Shown here: piece by piece, positions 16,488 through 25,234 of the stretch
Layout of the letters: each line of letters opens with the position of its first letter
How positions within the stretch are numbered: the stretch's first letter is position 1
Origin: Armatimonadota bacterium
GTDB taxonomy: Bacteria; Armatimonadota; UBA5829; JAUSEB01
DNA length: 33,377 bases
Assembly: GCA_030650495.1 (NCBI GenBank)
Contig: JAUSEB010000320.1
Location: forward strand, 1-33,377
Direction of reading: 5' to 3'
Translations under genes and position numbers: made by a program
Notes under the pieces: model-generated
What the model was told of the DNA's origin: nothing
What the model saw: only the letters and a program-made list of their open reading frames with translations
Database searches by the model: none

Positions 16488-18992
16488 ATGCGAAAAGCGC
16501 CATCTTTGGCAGCCGGGTTCCGGCGATGGTTATTGGCGCCGGCAAGTGTTGCGGCGGTGTGGGCGTTGTCGTCCACTCCGGCGTTGGCAGGAGAGGCGAT
16601 AGATCTGCCAAGTTTTAACGAGCTTAGCCTGGTAAGGCCCGCCATCTGGATTGTTTTCTTCTCCGCCATTTTTGGTCTCTTGGTAGGCGGTATGTGGTTG
16701 AAGGCAATTCTGAAGGAGGATCCGGGTTCACAGGGGATGCGCAGTGTCGCCGCCGCGATTCAAGACGGGGCATTGGCCTATCTGAAGAAGCAGGTTAAGA
16801 CGATGAGCGTCTTCGTTGCCATAGTGTTCGTGGGCCTTGTGCTACTGTATAAAGGCATCCCGGAGTTCCAGGTCACTAAGAGCGGCATTCCGATTTACTT
16901 GGGCGTTGGCGTCGCTTTTATATTAGGTGTCGCTGCTTCCTATATTGCGGGATTCGTCGGAATGATGATGGCGGTCCGCGCAAATGTACGAACCGCGAAC
17001 GCTGCCCTGACCAGTTTCAAGAAAGCTTTGTATATAGCCTTCAGAGCCGGAGCGGTTTCGGGCATGGCTACCGTCGGCCTCGGACTTCTTGGCGCATGCA
17101 TAGTCTTCTTCATATTCCAGGAACAGTCGATGAAGGTTCTGATCGGATTCGGATTCGGTGGATGTCTCGCCGCTCTCTTCATGAGGATCGGTGGAGGTAT
17201 CTACACCAAAGCCGCTGACGTTGGCGCGGACTTGGTTGGTAAAGTCGAGAAAGGTATTCCCGAAGACGACCCGCGAAACGCGGCGACAATCGCCGACAAC
17301 GTCGGCGACAACGTCGGCGACTGCGCCGGTATGGCGGCGGACGTTTTCGAGTCTTACGAAGTCACTTTGGTGGCAGCGATCATACTCGGCGCCGCGGCCT
17401 TCCCGATGTTCCAGAGCATGGCCGCCGCAGGCAAGATCGCAAGCGCAAATGCGGCTGTCCTATCACTGGTTGTTTACCCGCTGCTTGTCAGAGCGGTCGG
17501 CGTTATAGCGAGCATCATCGGTGTTTACATGGTTCGCGGTGAAGACCGGATGGATATGGACCCGATGCGCCCGATCAACGTAGGTTTCTGGGGTTCCGCC
17601 ATTATCGCGGCCATTATGTTCTCAGGCGTCAGCTATTGGCTGTTCAATAAGATCGAGACAGGTTTCCAGTGGTGGCAGTTCGCAGGCGCGAACTTTATGG
17701 GTATTCTACTCGCGCTGGTTATTGGCAGGCTGACTGAGTACTTCACTTCGACTTCCAAGCCCCCGGTGATTGAGACCGCTTATGCGGCCAGAACCGGCCC
17801 CGCGACGGTCATTCTGACTGGTTTCGCGCACGGTCTTGAGTCCAGCGTTTGGGGAATAGTCGCCATCGCCATTGCGATTTTAGGCTCAATGCTTCTGTTC
17901 CAGGGCAACGCGGCTATGGCGGCCTACGGAATTGCTCTTTCAGGTCTTGGCCTGTTGACTACCACAGGCTTCATCCTTGCGATGGACACCTACGGACCGA
18001 TTTCCGACAACGCTAACGGCATCTTCGAGATGTCCGGCGCGCTCAAGGACGTGGGCGAAGACAGCAACGCGCACAAGATAGTCGCCAAGCTGGATGCGGT
18101 CGGCAATACCACCAAGGCTCTTACAAAGGGATTTGCAATCGCCACGGCGGTCATCGCGGCAACGGCTCTATTCCGTTCGTTCCTGGCGGACGCCGGTCTG
18201 CTTCCAGTAGAGGGCACGAGAGTCCTTGCCGAAGCTCTGAACGGAATCCAGTTGAACATCACTGAGGTGTTTGTTGGCTTCCTGATCGGAGGCGCGGTTC
18301 CGTTCCTGTTCTGCTCATTTGCTATCAAGGCAGTTTCCCGCGCGGCGTTCCAGTTGGTTGAAGAAGTCCGCAGGCAGTTCCGAACGATCCCCGGAATTAT
18401 GGAATATGATCCTCGTTCCGGTTCCGATAAGGGTAAGCCGGATTATGAGCGGTGCGTAGCAATATCAACTTCGGCGGCGCAGAAGGAGCTTCTCAGCCCG
18501 GCGATTCTGGCAATCGCTTCTCCGATTCTGGTCGGATTCGGACTTGGATTCACAGAGCCTCTTCGCGGAGCCGCCGCGTTGGGCGGATTCCTTGCGGGCG
18601 CAATTCTTTCCGGGCAGCTCATGGCGGTGTTCTTGAGCAACACTGGTGGAGCGTGGGACAACGCTAAGAAGAAGGTTGAAGACGGCATGCTCGGAGGAAA
18701 AGGCTCCGACGCCCACAAGGCTACAGTCGTCGGCGACACGGTCGGCGATCCGTTTAAGGACACAGCCGGACCCGCGCTAAACCCGCTGATTAAGGTTATG
18801 AACTTGGTCGCGATTCTTATCGCCCCGGTGGTTATTCAGAAAATGCCAACTGCGATCCGCGCCGCGATAGTTATCGCCGCTGTGATCGCTCTCACCATCG
18901 CTGTTATGTTCAGCAAGCGCGGCGGTATCGAGAAATCCTCCGAAGAGCCTGTAGGGGAATTGGAAGAGGAAAAAGTAGGAGTTCCCGTATAA
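16488..18992 (+). CDS. hppA: Membrane-bound proton-translocating pyrophosphatase, K+-independent type
   Basis: Protein of 834 residues that hydrolyses pyrophosphate and pumps protons across the membrane. The substrate site is intact: GGGIYTKAADVGADLVGKVE, EDDPRNAATIADNVGDNVGD (second part near residue 270) and, near the end, NTGGAWDNAKK and GDTVGDPFKDTAGPALNPL. In GNTTKALTKG, Lys at 543 and Thr at 546 occupy the two positions that separate K+-independent enzymes (Lys, Thr) from K+-dependent ones (Ala, then usually Gly or Ala), so a K+-independent H+ pump is predicted. The N-terminus carries an additional hydrophobic, signal-like stretch (ASVAAVWALSSTPALAG) before the core. ATG at 16488 has GGGAGGAG 9 bases upstream; GTG at 16482 is too close to it. 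The C-terminus is an acidic tail. The gene has its own promoter and a hairpin after it. Confidence 0.97.
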   Translation: MRKAPSLAAGFRRWLLAPASVAAVWALSSTPALAGEAIDLPSFNELSLVRPAIWIVFFSAIFGLLVGGMWLKAILKEDPGSQGMRSVAAAIQDGALAYLKKQVKTMSVFVAIVFVGLVLLYKGIPEFQVTKSGIPIYLGVGVAFILGVAASYIAGFVGMMMAVRANVRTANAALTSFKKALYIAFRAGAVSGMATVGLGLLGACIVFFIFQEQSMKVLIGFGFGGCLAALFMRIGGGIYTKAADVGADLVGKVEKGIPEDDPRNAATIADNVGDNVGDCAGMAADVFESYEVTLVAAIILGAAAFPMFQSMAAAGKIASANAAVLSLVVYPLLVRAVGVIASIIGVYMVRGEDRMDMDPMRPINVGFWGSAIIAAIMFSGVSYWLFNKIETGFQWWQFAGANFMGILLALVIGRLTEYFTSTSKPPVIETAYAARTGPATVILTGFAHGLESSVWGIVAIAIAILGSMLLFQGNAAMAAYGIALSGLGLLTTTGFILAMDTYGPISDNANGIFEMSGALKDVGEDSNAHKIVAKLDAVGNTTKALTKGFAIATAVIAATALFRSFLADAGLLPVEGTRVLAEALNGIQLNITEVFVGFLIGGAVPFLFCSFAIKAVSRAAFQLVEEVRRQFRTIPGIMEYDPRSGSDKGKPDYERCVAISTSAAQKELLSPAILAIASPILVGFGLGFTEPLRGAAALGGFLAGAILSGQLMAVFLSNTGGAWDNAKKKVEDGMLGGKGSDAHKATVVGDTVGDPFKDTAGPALNPLIKVMNLVAILIAPVVIQKMPTAIRAAIVIAAVIALTIAVMFSKRGGIEKSSEEPVGELEEEKVGVPV

Positions 18993-19025
18993 CAGTCGGG
19001 GGAGTTCACTCTTAGTAATTACACC

Positions 19026-19153
19026 GTCACCCCGAGCGAAGTCGAGGGGTCTGCTTTCTCCAAGCCGTCAGCTATCGGCTTTCAGCTGATAGCTGACGGC
19101 TGATAGCTGAAAGCTATTCCTAAAAGCAGATTTCTCACTTCGTTCGAAATGAC
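19026..19153. repeat. GTCATTYCGA-type hairpin, copy 2, with a CTGATAGCTGACGG repeat nested in its loop
   Basis: The outer arms are 19026-19058 (GTCACCCCGAGCGAAGTCGA...CTGCTTT) and 19122-19153 (AAAAGCAGATTTCTCACTTC...GAAATGAC). Between them, 19063-19116 holds an AGCTGA-style repeat with its own 13-bp inverted repeat (AGCCGTCAGCTAT with ATAGCTGACGGCT). One repeat class thus sits within another. Confidence 0.85.
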
Positions 19154-19162
19154 GGGTTACCA

Positions 19163-19194
19163 ATGGCCGGGCAGGAGTTTTTCCTCCCGGCCAT
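19163..19194 (+). terminator. Hairpin between hppA and the MscS-like gene
   Basis: ATGGCCGGG-c-AGG pairs with CCT-CCCGGCCAT: 12 bp with one bulged C, loop AGTTTTT. The following bases (AAATCTTT) are weakly T-rich. The ORF-track start of the MscS gene (19163) is the first base of this hairpin, which argues against that start. Confidence 0.65.
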
Positions 19195-19246
19195 AAATCT
19201 TTATGGAGTGCGGTCTGTAATTTACCAAGTGAGGTGCGCGGTAATT

Positions 19247-20056
19247 ATGCCTTATGACTTAGTTGTGCGATTTTGGAAGAACTTGTTCGAATCCGTTCTC
19301 GTTTCAGCTGTCGGTCTGGTTAAGATCGTCCTGCTGTATTTAATAGCAAGAGCCGTCATCTTCAGCCTGATAGACAAATCGATTGCGCCTGTAATAGCTC
19401 GACAGGTCGCGGGTGGCGACGAGCATCGCGCCGCGCGGGCAAGAACGCTCCAGGGACTTCTAAAAAGCGTCATAGGCTATGTCCTGTTCTTCATTGCAGT
19501 CGTGATGACGCTAAACGCTTTCAAAATAGAAACGGCCTCCGTGCTGACAGCAGCCGGGGTTGTCGGCCTTGCGGTCGGATTTGGAGCGCAGAGGCTGGTC
19601 CGAGACGTTATCGCGGGTTTCTTCATCCTGCTGGAAAACCAGTTTGCTGTTGGCGAGTATATAACCGCCGCCGGAGTCACTGGGACTGTGGAAGAGGTCG
19701 GGATGCGAATCACACGTATTATCGATGACGCCGGTAAGCTGAACATCATCGCAAATGGCGACATCACGAATATCTGCAACCATTCCCGTGGCGCCGTGGC
19801 CGTGTTCATGGACATATCCGTTCCTGCCGACACCGATATAGATAAGGTCACTTCGGTTTTGGACAATGCCGGACTTTCCGAAAGCGAGGGCTTGGTTTCT
19901 CCTCTTAAATACACTGGTATAATAGCCGCTGACGCAGGCAAGGTGACACTTAGATTTTCCGGCAAGTGCGACGCCAAATCCGTGGAAACCGTGCAAATGG
20001 CCGCACGCGAACGATTCAGGGACGCCCTCCGCGAGGCGGGTATAAATCTTGCTTAG
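19247..20056 (+). CDS. Small-conductance mechanosensitive channel family protein (MscS-like)
   Basis: Inner-membrane channel of about 269 residues that should release solutes on osmotic downshock. Two or three N-terminal membrane segments are seen (SVLVSAVGLVKIVLLYLIAR; GYVLFFIAVVMTLNAF). The pore helix has the family's Gly/Ala packing (VLTAAGVVGLAVGFGAQRLV) and continues into RDVIAGFFILLENQFAVGEY. The beta domain GVTGTVEEVGMRITRI and the NGDI segment then follow, all hallmark MscS features. A C-terminal alpha/beta domain ends the protein. ATG at 19247 is chosen because the track start lies in a hairpin; GAGG is 12 bases upstream, a long spacing, so GTG 19229 remains possible. Its stop overlaps the PHP gene's TTG start by 8 bases. 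Confidence 0.92.
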   Translation: MPYDLVVRFWKNLFESVLVSAVGLVKIVLLYLIARAVIFSLIDKSIAPVIARQVAGGDEHRAARARTLQGLLKSVIGYVLFFIAVVMTLNAFKIETASVLTAAGVVGLAVGFGAQRLVRDVIAGFFILLENQFAVGEYITAAGVTGTVEEVGMRITRIIDDAGKLNIIANGDITNICNHSRGAVAVFMDISVPADTDIDKVTSVLDNAGLSESEGLVSPLKYTGIIAADAGKVTLRFSGKCDAKSVETVQMAARERFRDALREAGINLA

Positions 20057-20870
20057 TGGTAGAGCGGACCTGCATATTCACTCTACCGCTTCAGACGGCG
20101 CTATGACGCCTGCCGAAGTTGTTCAAGAGGCGGCGCGAGTGGGTCTTGCCGCAATCTGTCTTTCCGATCACGATACAGTAGACGGCTTGCGGGAAGCGAC
20201 AATTGCGGCTAAATCGGCTGGAATCGAGTGTGTTCCAGGCGTTGAGATCAACACGGATTTCGGCGACACTGAGCTGCATATAATGGGCTACTTTATCGAC
20301 CCCGATTGCCCGGAACTGGCGAAAGCCCTCAGCAGACTTAGAGACGCCAGGGTTGAGAGGACAGATAAAATCGTGCAAAAGCTACGCGGCCTTGGCGTGA
20401 AGGTAACCATGGATAGAGTGCTGGAAATCGCCGGGCATGGGTCAATTGGGCGGCCGCATATAGCCCAGGCGATCTGCGAATCAGGGGCAACAAGTGGAAT
20501 GGCCGCCGCTTTTGGGAAATATCTGGCCCGTGGCGCGGCGGCTTATGTGCCTCGGTCCAAGATGACGCCGGAAGAAGCCGTAAAGATTATCATCGCCGCA
20601 GGCGGCGCAGCCGGATTGGCGCATCCCGGCAAGATCGGAAATGACGGCATTATTTTAGATTTGATGAACGCCGGGCTTCGCGCTCTGGAAGTATACCATA
20701 CTGACCACAAACGCAGTGTATCCAGGCGTTACAAAAAGCTGGCAAACAAGTATGGACTGATACCAACGGGGGGATCGGACTGTCACGGAGAGCGGCCGGT
20801 TTCAATTGGTATTGTAACCGTTGACATAGAGATAGTGGAACAACTGCGGCAAGCCGCGCGCGGGCGTTGA
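20049..20870 (+). CDS. PHP-domain phosphoesterase (YciV / RNase AM-like)
   Basis: Protein of 273 residues with the full PHP metal site: ADLHIHSTASDG (H9, H11, D16), LSDHDTVDG, VPGVEINT with its glutamate, LHIMGYF, IGRPHIA, LAHPGK and the final GGSDCHG. The arrangement fits the YciV group, whose members remove phosphate from nucleoside 3',5'-bisphosphates and trim RNA 5' ends. The insertion with RSKMTPEEAVKIIIAAGG is also typical of that group. The TTG start at 20049 overlaps the end of the channel gene; no in-frame ATG or GTG lies near. It acts in the cytoplasm. A role in RNA end metabolism would parallel the polynucleotide kinase upstream, but they are not in one operon. Confidence 0.9.
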   Translation: MLSGRADLHIHSTASDGAMTPAEVVQEAARVGLAAICLSDHDTVDGLREATIAAKSAGIECVPGVEINTDFGDTELHIMGYFIDPDCPELAKALSRLRDARVERTDKIVQKLRGLGVKVTMDRVLEIAGHGSIGRPHIAQAICESGATSGMAAAFGKYLARGAAAYVPRSKMTPEEAVKIIIAAGGAAGLAHPGKIGNDGIILDLMNAGLRALEVYHTDHKRSVSRRYKKLANKYGLIPTGGSDCHGERPVSIGIVTVDIEIVEQLRQAARGR

Positions 20871-20906
20871 CAAAATCGCAATAGAAATGGTTTGGCTGCG
20901 TTTGAT

Positions 20907-21827
20907 ATGAATAGAGAACAAACAGCCCTCCGGCGCATGTTCGCGGGCTTTATATATGTCTTACTGGCAACTTTCGTATGGAGCATAGTCCCGGTCGGGA
21001 TAAAGTATTTGCTTGGCCGGGGGATGGAGCCGTTCGCCATCGCCTTTACACGATTCGTCCTGGCGTCGGCGTTCCTATGGCTGGTCTCACGGGCAAGAGG
21101 AAAAGTCCAGCCTATCACTCGCGGAGCGCTGCCGCTTCTGCTGCTCGGCGGACTGGGTATGGGCGGCAACTACTCGCTCTATTCCGTCGGACTACAATAC
21201 ACCACGGCGTCCGCGACGAACATAATCGTTCAAGATGAAGTGATAGCTCTCGTCATACTGAGCCATTTCATTTTGGGAGAGCGCATCGGATGGGTGAAAA
21301 TCGCCGGTATGCTCGCGTCCCTCGCTGGAATTGCAATCGTGTTCTGGAACGGGCAGAGTATGGCGGCGCTGCTGGGATCGAAGCATCTCCTTGGCAATAT
21401 AATTATATTCTTCGCGGGTTTATCCTGGCCGCTTTACGGACTGGCGCAAAAGCTGCTGTCCAAGAAAGATATTTCCAATACAAACGGTTTGATGTATATT
21501 TTCGCCATAGCGGCTGTAGTTGCGGCAGTCCCGGCTTTCTTCAGATTGGGTTCGCAAGGGTTGCATGTGGAACCGGCGCCAGCGGTGTTCGTGTGGCTTT
21601 TTATCGTGGGAGTGATCAGCACCGGCGTCGGATACGTGCTTCTCGCCAGGGCGTTCGACCGGCTGACGGCGTCTACGGTCGGTGTTGTGACATGCATGCT
21701 GCCGATTTTTACGCTCATAATGGCAAATGTCTTCCTGTCCGAGCCATTGACCACGAGTATTGCAATAGGCGCGGCGTTCGTCGTAGCCGGAATAATCCTG
21801 ATCGGGCGAGAGGAAGCTATGCGGTAG
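20907..21827 (+). CDS. EamA/DMT-family transporter
   Basis: Inner-membrane protein of about 306 residues with two EamA repeats and roughly ten membrane segments. The first repeat begins FIYVLLATFVWSIVPVGIKY and contains GLQYTTASATNIIVQ and the LGERIGWVKIAGMLASLAGI ending. The second contains NIIIFFAGLSWPLYGLAQKL and ends with FLSEPLTTSIAIGAAFVVAG. Members export amino acids or other metabolites; the substrate is unknown. The start is uncertain: ATG 20907 is used, but TTG 20892 and ATG 20937 are possible and none has a strong ribosome site. It lies 36 bases after the PHP gene and may share its transcript. Confidence 0.9.
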   Translation: MNREQTALRRMFAGFIYVLLATFVWSIVPVGIKYLLGRGMEPFAIAFTRFVLASAFLWLVSRARGKVQPITRGALPLLLLGGLGMGGNYSLYSVGLQYTTASATNIIVQDEVIALVILSHFILGERIGWVKIAGMLASLAGIAIVFWNGQSMAALLGSKHLLGNIIIFFAGLSWPLYGLAQKLLSKKDISNTNGLMYIFAIAAVVAAVPAFFRLGSQGLHVEPAPAVFVWLFIVGVISTGVGYVLLARAFDRLTASTVGVVTCMLPIFTLIMANVFLSEPLTTSIAIGAAFVVAGIILIGREEAMR

Positions 21828-21853
21828 TCGTGGACTCGGTGCCTTCGGCGCCG

Positions 21854-21877
21854 GCTTCGGCAGCAGGCTGCCGAAGC
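21854..21877. repeat. Palindrome GCTTCGGCAGC...GCTGCCGAAGC
   Basis: A perfect 11-bp inverted repeat with two bases between the arms, 27 bases after the DMT stop. It has no following T-run, so it is either a weak terminator or another member of the GCTTCGG-type palindromes seen at 12990 and 15709-15783. The rest of the 21828-21983 gap shows no clear promoter. Confidence 0.55.
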
Positions 21878-21983
21878 AACAAGACACGTTATTCCGCGAG
21901 GAAATAGCAGGTTATTTTCCAACCAATAGTTAAAGTTTATGTAGCGCCGAATATATGTCGAGAGACACTTGAAGGAGAAATCA

Positions 21984-23279
21984 ATGCGAAGAGCAGTCTT
22001 ATGCGCGTTGGTGACTATCGCGCTAACGCCGGCTTGTATGGCTGAGACGGCGGTCAAGCCTCTAATTGCCAAACCATCACCCAACTACCGCTGCATTTCC
22101 GTCAAAGAGTACCGGGACAAGATGATGGCCGGGTGGATCGGCCAGATCGCGGGAGTGTCGTGGGGAGGTCCTACGGAATTCAGCTCCCGAGGCGTGATTA
22201 TGCCGGTAGACAGAATGTCTGCGTGGACCGGCGACATGATCAACAACGCCTTCGATCAGGACGACCTGTATGTGGAGATGACTTTCCTGCGCTCGTTGGA
22301 ACAGTATGGCTTGGGTGTGTCGATCAAACAAGCGGGTCTGGATTTCGCGAACAGTAAATACGATCTTTGGCATGCCAATAAGTTCGGACGGAACAACCTG
22401 CGAAAAGGCATTGCGCCACCTGACTCCGGACATCCTAAGTTCAACGGCCATGCGGATGATATAGACTACCAGATCGAAGCCGATTTTTCAGGACTGGTTG
22501 CGCCGGGTTTGCCCAACACTGCTATCGCGATGGGCGAGAAGTTCGGTCGGCTGATGAACTATGGTGACGGCCTGTATGGCGGCCAGTTCGTCGGCGGAAT
22601 GTACGCGGCGGCATTTTTCGAGAACGACCCGGTCAAAATCGTCGAGGCTGGTCTCACGTGCATCCCGGTCGGCAGCCAGTACGCAGAGGCAATCCGCGAC
22701 GTGCTCAGATGGTATAAGGCCAACCCCGACGATTGGGAGAAGACGTGGAATCTCATAAATGAGAAGTATCAGAAAAACCCCAATTACCGCAAAGCTTCCT
22801 GCAAGAACGACAAAATGGATCAGTTCAATATAGACGCTAAGATCAATGGGGCGTTCATTGTAATGGGCTTACTCTACGGCAAAGGTGATCTCGACCAGAC
22901 GATAATCATCTCTTGCCGCTGCGGGCAGGATTCCGACTGCAATCCTTCGAGCGCGGGTGGCGTGCTGTTCACCACGGTGGGTTACTCCAACCTGCCTGCC
23001 CGCTTCAAAACGAACTTGAAAGAGCAGAAAAAGTTCAGCTATACAAGCTACAACTTCACGACATTGTTGGATGTATGCGAAAAAATAGCGCGTCAAGCCG
23101 TGGTCGAAGCCGGTGGAATGGTCGTTAAGGATCCCCATGGTGAAGATTTCTTCGTGATTCCGGAACTTGCGCCAAAGACAAGCAAACTGGAGCAATGCTG
23201 GAAGCCGGGTCCAATCACGAACAGCGTATATAGCCCCGAAGAAATGAAAACCATCCAGGTAGGAGAAGCCAGAAAATGA
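21984..23279 (+). CDS. Secreted ADP-ribosylglycohydrolase-family protein
   Basis: Protein of 431 residues with a signal sequence (MRRAVLCALVTIALTPACMA). It is either cleaved after ACMA or lipidated at C18 (TPAC). The ADP-ribosylglycohydrolase fold is shown by an N-terminal MAGWIGQIAG glycine motif, an acidic pair in AFDQDDLYVEM (D93, D94) and the C-terminal GQDSDCNPSSAGG, the GxDxDxxxxxxG metal motif. Characterised relatives split ADP-ribose bonds with two Mg2+, but distant, secreted members probably act on other N- or O-ribosides. ATG 21984 has GGAG 6 bases upstream. It overlaps the ribose-type binding-protein gene by 4 bases (ATGA). The context suggests it releases a ribose-containing sugar outside the cytoplasm for uptake; that is inference. 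Confidence 0.85.
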   Translation: MRRAVLCALVTIALTPACMAETAVKPLIAKPSPNYRCISVKEYRDKMMAGWIGQIAGVSWGGPTEFSSRGVIMPVDRMSAWTGDMINNAFDQDDLYVEMTFLRSLEQYGLGVSIKQAGLDFANSKYDLWHANKFGRNNLRKGIAPPDSGHPKFNGHADDIDYQIEADFSGLVAPGLPNTAIAMGEKFGRLMNYGDGLYGGQFVGGMYAAAFFENDPVKIVEAGLTCIPVGSQYAEAIRDVLRWYKANPDDWEKTWNLINEKYQKNPNYRKASCKNDKMDQFNIDAKINGAFIVMGLLYGKGDLDQTIIISCRCGQDSDCNPSSAGGVLFTTVGYSNLPARFKTNLKEQKKFSYTSYNFTTLLDVCEKIARQAVVEAGGMVVKDPHGEDFFVIPELAPKTSKLEQCWKPGPITNSVYSPEEMKTIQVGEARK

Positions 23280-24238
23280 AAAGAAACCGCAAATTGTTTT
23301 TCCTGTTGCTAACGTGCATATTGGCAGCTTCGGTTATACTAGCCGGTTGCGGCAAGACAAATAAGAGTTCGACGGCCAAGAAGCCCAAAATCGCTTTGGT
23401 GATGAAGTCGCTTGCAAACGAATTCTTCAAAACGATGGAGGATGGGGCCAAAGCGCATCAAAAATCTCATGAGTCTGAATATGAACTGATCGCCAATGGG
23501 ATAAAAGACGAGCAGGATGTTGCTAAACAGATCGACTTAGTAGAGCAGATGATCGCGCAAAACGTTGACGCCATTGTAATCGCTCCGGCTGATTCAAAAT
23601 CGCTTGTGCCGGTTTGTAAAAGGGCAATTGACGCGGGGATTGTGGTCGTGAATATAGATAACAAGTTCGATGCGGGCGCGCTAGCTGATAAGAAGGTTAA
23701 AATACCGTTCATCGGCCCGGATAACCGAAAAGGCGCAGAATTGGCGGGTAAAACGCTGGCCGAAAAGCTGAAGGCTGGGGACAAGGTTGCGATTGTCGAA
23801 GGAGTGCCGAACGCATTCAACGCCACTCAGCGCAAACTTGGTTTTGAGGACGCGGTGAAGTCCGCGAAGTTGAACGTAGTTACCTCTCAGACAGGTAATT
23901 GGGAAATGGATAAAGCGAATCAGGTTGTGTCGGGCATGGTCACCGAGCATCCCGATATAAAGGCCATCCTCTGTGCTAACGACAATATGGCTCTTGGGGC
24001 TGTCGCGGCTCTTAAAGCGGCGGGCAAGTCTGATAAAGTTTTCGTCGTAGGGTTTGACAATATCTCAGCCGTTCGGCAGTTGGTGAAAGACGGAAAAATA
24101 CTGGCGACTGTGGATCAGCACGCGGATAAGCTGGCTGTCTTCGGCATAGAATACGCGCTCGAAATGGTCAAGGCGAAGAGCAAACCGGCAGACCGTGAGA
24201 CGCCGGTTGACCTGATTACCAGACTGAGCCTTAAGTAA
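23276..24238 (+). CDS. Ribose-type ABC transporter substrate-binding lipoprotein
   Basis: Protein of 320 residues with a lipoprotein signal (FLLLTCILAASVILAGC; lipobox LAGC, C25) and a periplasmic-binding-protein type I fold of the RbsB group. Family landmarks are ALVMKSLANEFFKTM, DAIVIAPADSKSLVPVCKRA, GIVVVNIDNKF, FIGPDNRKGAELAG, VAIVEGVPNAFNATQRKLGF, AILCANDNMALGAVAAL and VGFDNISAVRQLVKDGKILATVDQ. The aromatic, Asp and Arg residues that grip a furanose or pyranose are present in these blocks. ATG 23276 overlaps the stop of the upstream hydrolase. It works with the permease that starts 6 bases after its stop. The sugar cannot be named from sequence; ribose is one candidate. Confidence 0.92.
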   Translation: MKRNRKLFFLLLTCILAASVILAGCGKTNKSSTAKKPKIALVMKSLANEFFKTMEDGAKAHQKSHESEYELIANGIKDEQDVAKQIDLVEQMIAQNVDAIVIAPADSKSLVPVCKRAIDAGIVVVNIDNKFDAGALADKKVKIPFIGPDNRKGAELAGKTLAEKLKAGDKVAIVEGVPNAFNATQRKLGFEDAVKSAKLNVVTSQTGNWEMDKANQVVSGMVTEHPDIKAILCANDNMALGAVAALKAAGKSDKVFVVGFDNISAVRQLVKDGKILATVDQHADKLAVFGIEYALEMVKAKSKPADRETPVDLITRLSLK

Positions 24239-24244
24239 AGCTAT

Positions 24245-25234
24245 ATGGGCAGAGAGTCGCTTAAAGACCAAAGGGAAAAGCTGCGCTCGCTGATCGCCGA
24301 CTATCTCGGCATGGTGGTTGTCCTCATCGGGCTGATAGCCGTTTTTAGTCTCAGCGCGGAGAATTTCCTCACGCTCACCACATTCAGGACCAGCGCCAAC
24401 CAAATACCGGCGGCGATCATCATCGCAGTCGGTATGACTTTTGTTCTTATCATCGCCGAGATCGACCTTTCGGTAGGTTCCGTGCTGGCTCTGTCCGCCG
24501 CTGTTTTAGGCGTAATCCTTGTTCAGTTTAAGCTCCCGCTGCCTTTGGCTGTGTTGGCTTGCCTGGTTGTGGGCTTGGGCTGTGGTCTCCTAAATGGATT
24601 TGTAACTGTCCGCTGGGCGCTGCCTTCCTTCATCGTCACACTCGGCATGATGGAGGTCGCCCGCGGCGGAGCTTATCTTGTCACAAATTCACAGACAAAG
24701 TATATAGGTTCAGTTGTTGAGAGAATCGCCGAGACCTCATTGTTCGGACTATCGTTCCCATTCCTATTGGCTATTGTAATAGTTTTTTGTGGACAACTTA
24801 TACTATCTTGCACAAGATTCGGGCGTCATGTGGTCGCAATTGGGGCAAATGAAGAAGCCGCCAGGCTGTCCGGTATAAACACGAAATCATTGAAGTTGGC
24901 GGTGTTTTCTCTGTCCGGGCTGCTATGCGCGGTTGCCGCGATCATCAATACTTCTCGCATGGGCGCGGCAGACCCAAACGCGGGCAGCGGTTTTGAGCTT
25001 CAAGCAATCGCCGCCTGCGTAATCGGCGGGACGAGCCTGATGGGCGGTCGCGGCTCTATCATCAGCACGTTTTTCGGTGTGATAATCATCGCGGTATTGG
25101 GAGCGGGACTAACGCACGTTGGGGCGCAGGAGCCGACCAAAAGGCTGATAACCGGCCTTGTCATCGTAGCGGCGGTTATACTAGATCATTACCGGCATCG
25201 GTTGAAGAAGCAGGGGCGAAGCATCTGCTCGTGA
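24245..25234 (+). CDS. Ribose-type ABC transporter permease
   Basis: Inner-membrane permease of 329 residues with about eight to ten membrane segments, of the RbsC/BPD_transp_2 family. Diagnostic pieces are IIAVGMTFVLIIAEIDLSVG, GLLNGFVTVRWALPSFIVTL, IGANEEAARLSGINTKSLKL and AIAACVIGGTSLMGGRGSII. No ATPase gene follows; the next gene is on the other strand. The C-terminal residues QGRSICS and the TGA lie within or just beside the first arm of a 17-bp inverted repeat (25212-25228), so the natural C-terminus may have been replaced. A functional transporter would need an ATPase from elsewhere in the genome. Confidence 0.92.
   Translation: MGRESLKDQREKLRSLIADYLGMVVVLIGLIAVFSLSAENFLTLTTFRTSANQIPAAIIIAVGMTFVLIIAEIDLSVGSVLALSAAVLGVILVQFKLPLPLAVLACLVVGLGCGLLNGFVTVRWALPSFIVTLGMMEVARGGAYLVTNSQTKYIGSVVERIAETSLFGLSFPFLLAIVIVFCGQLILSCTRFGRHVVAIGANEEAARLSGINTKSLKLAVFSLSGLLCAVAAIINTSRMGAADPNAGSGFELQAIAACVIGGTSLMGGRGSIISTFFGVIIIAVLGAGLTHVGAQEPTKRLITGLVIVAAVILDHYRHRLKKQGRSICS

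Noticed and set aside
19163-19246. N-terminal extension of the MscS-like protein from the track start
   Set aside because: The start lies in a 12-bp hairpin and the extension has no ribosome site.
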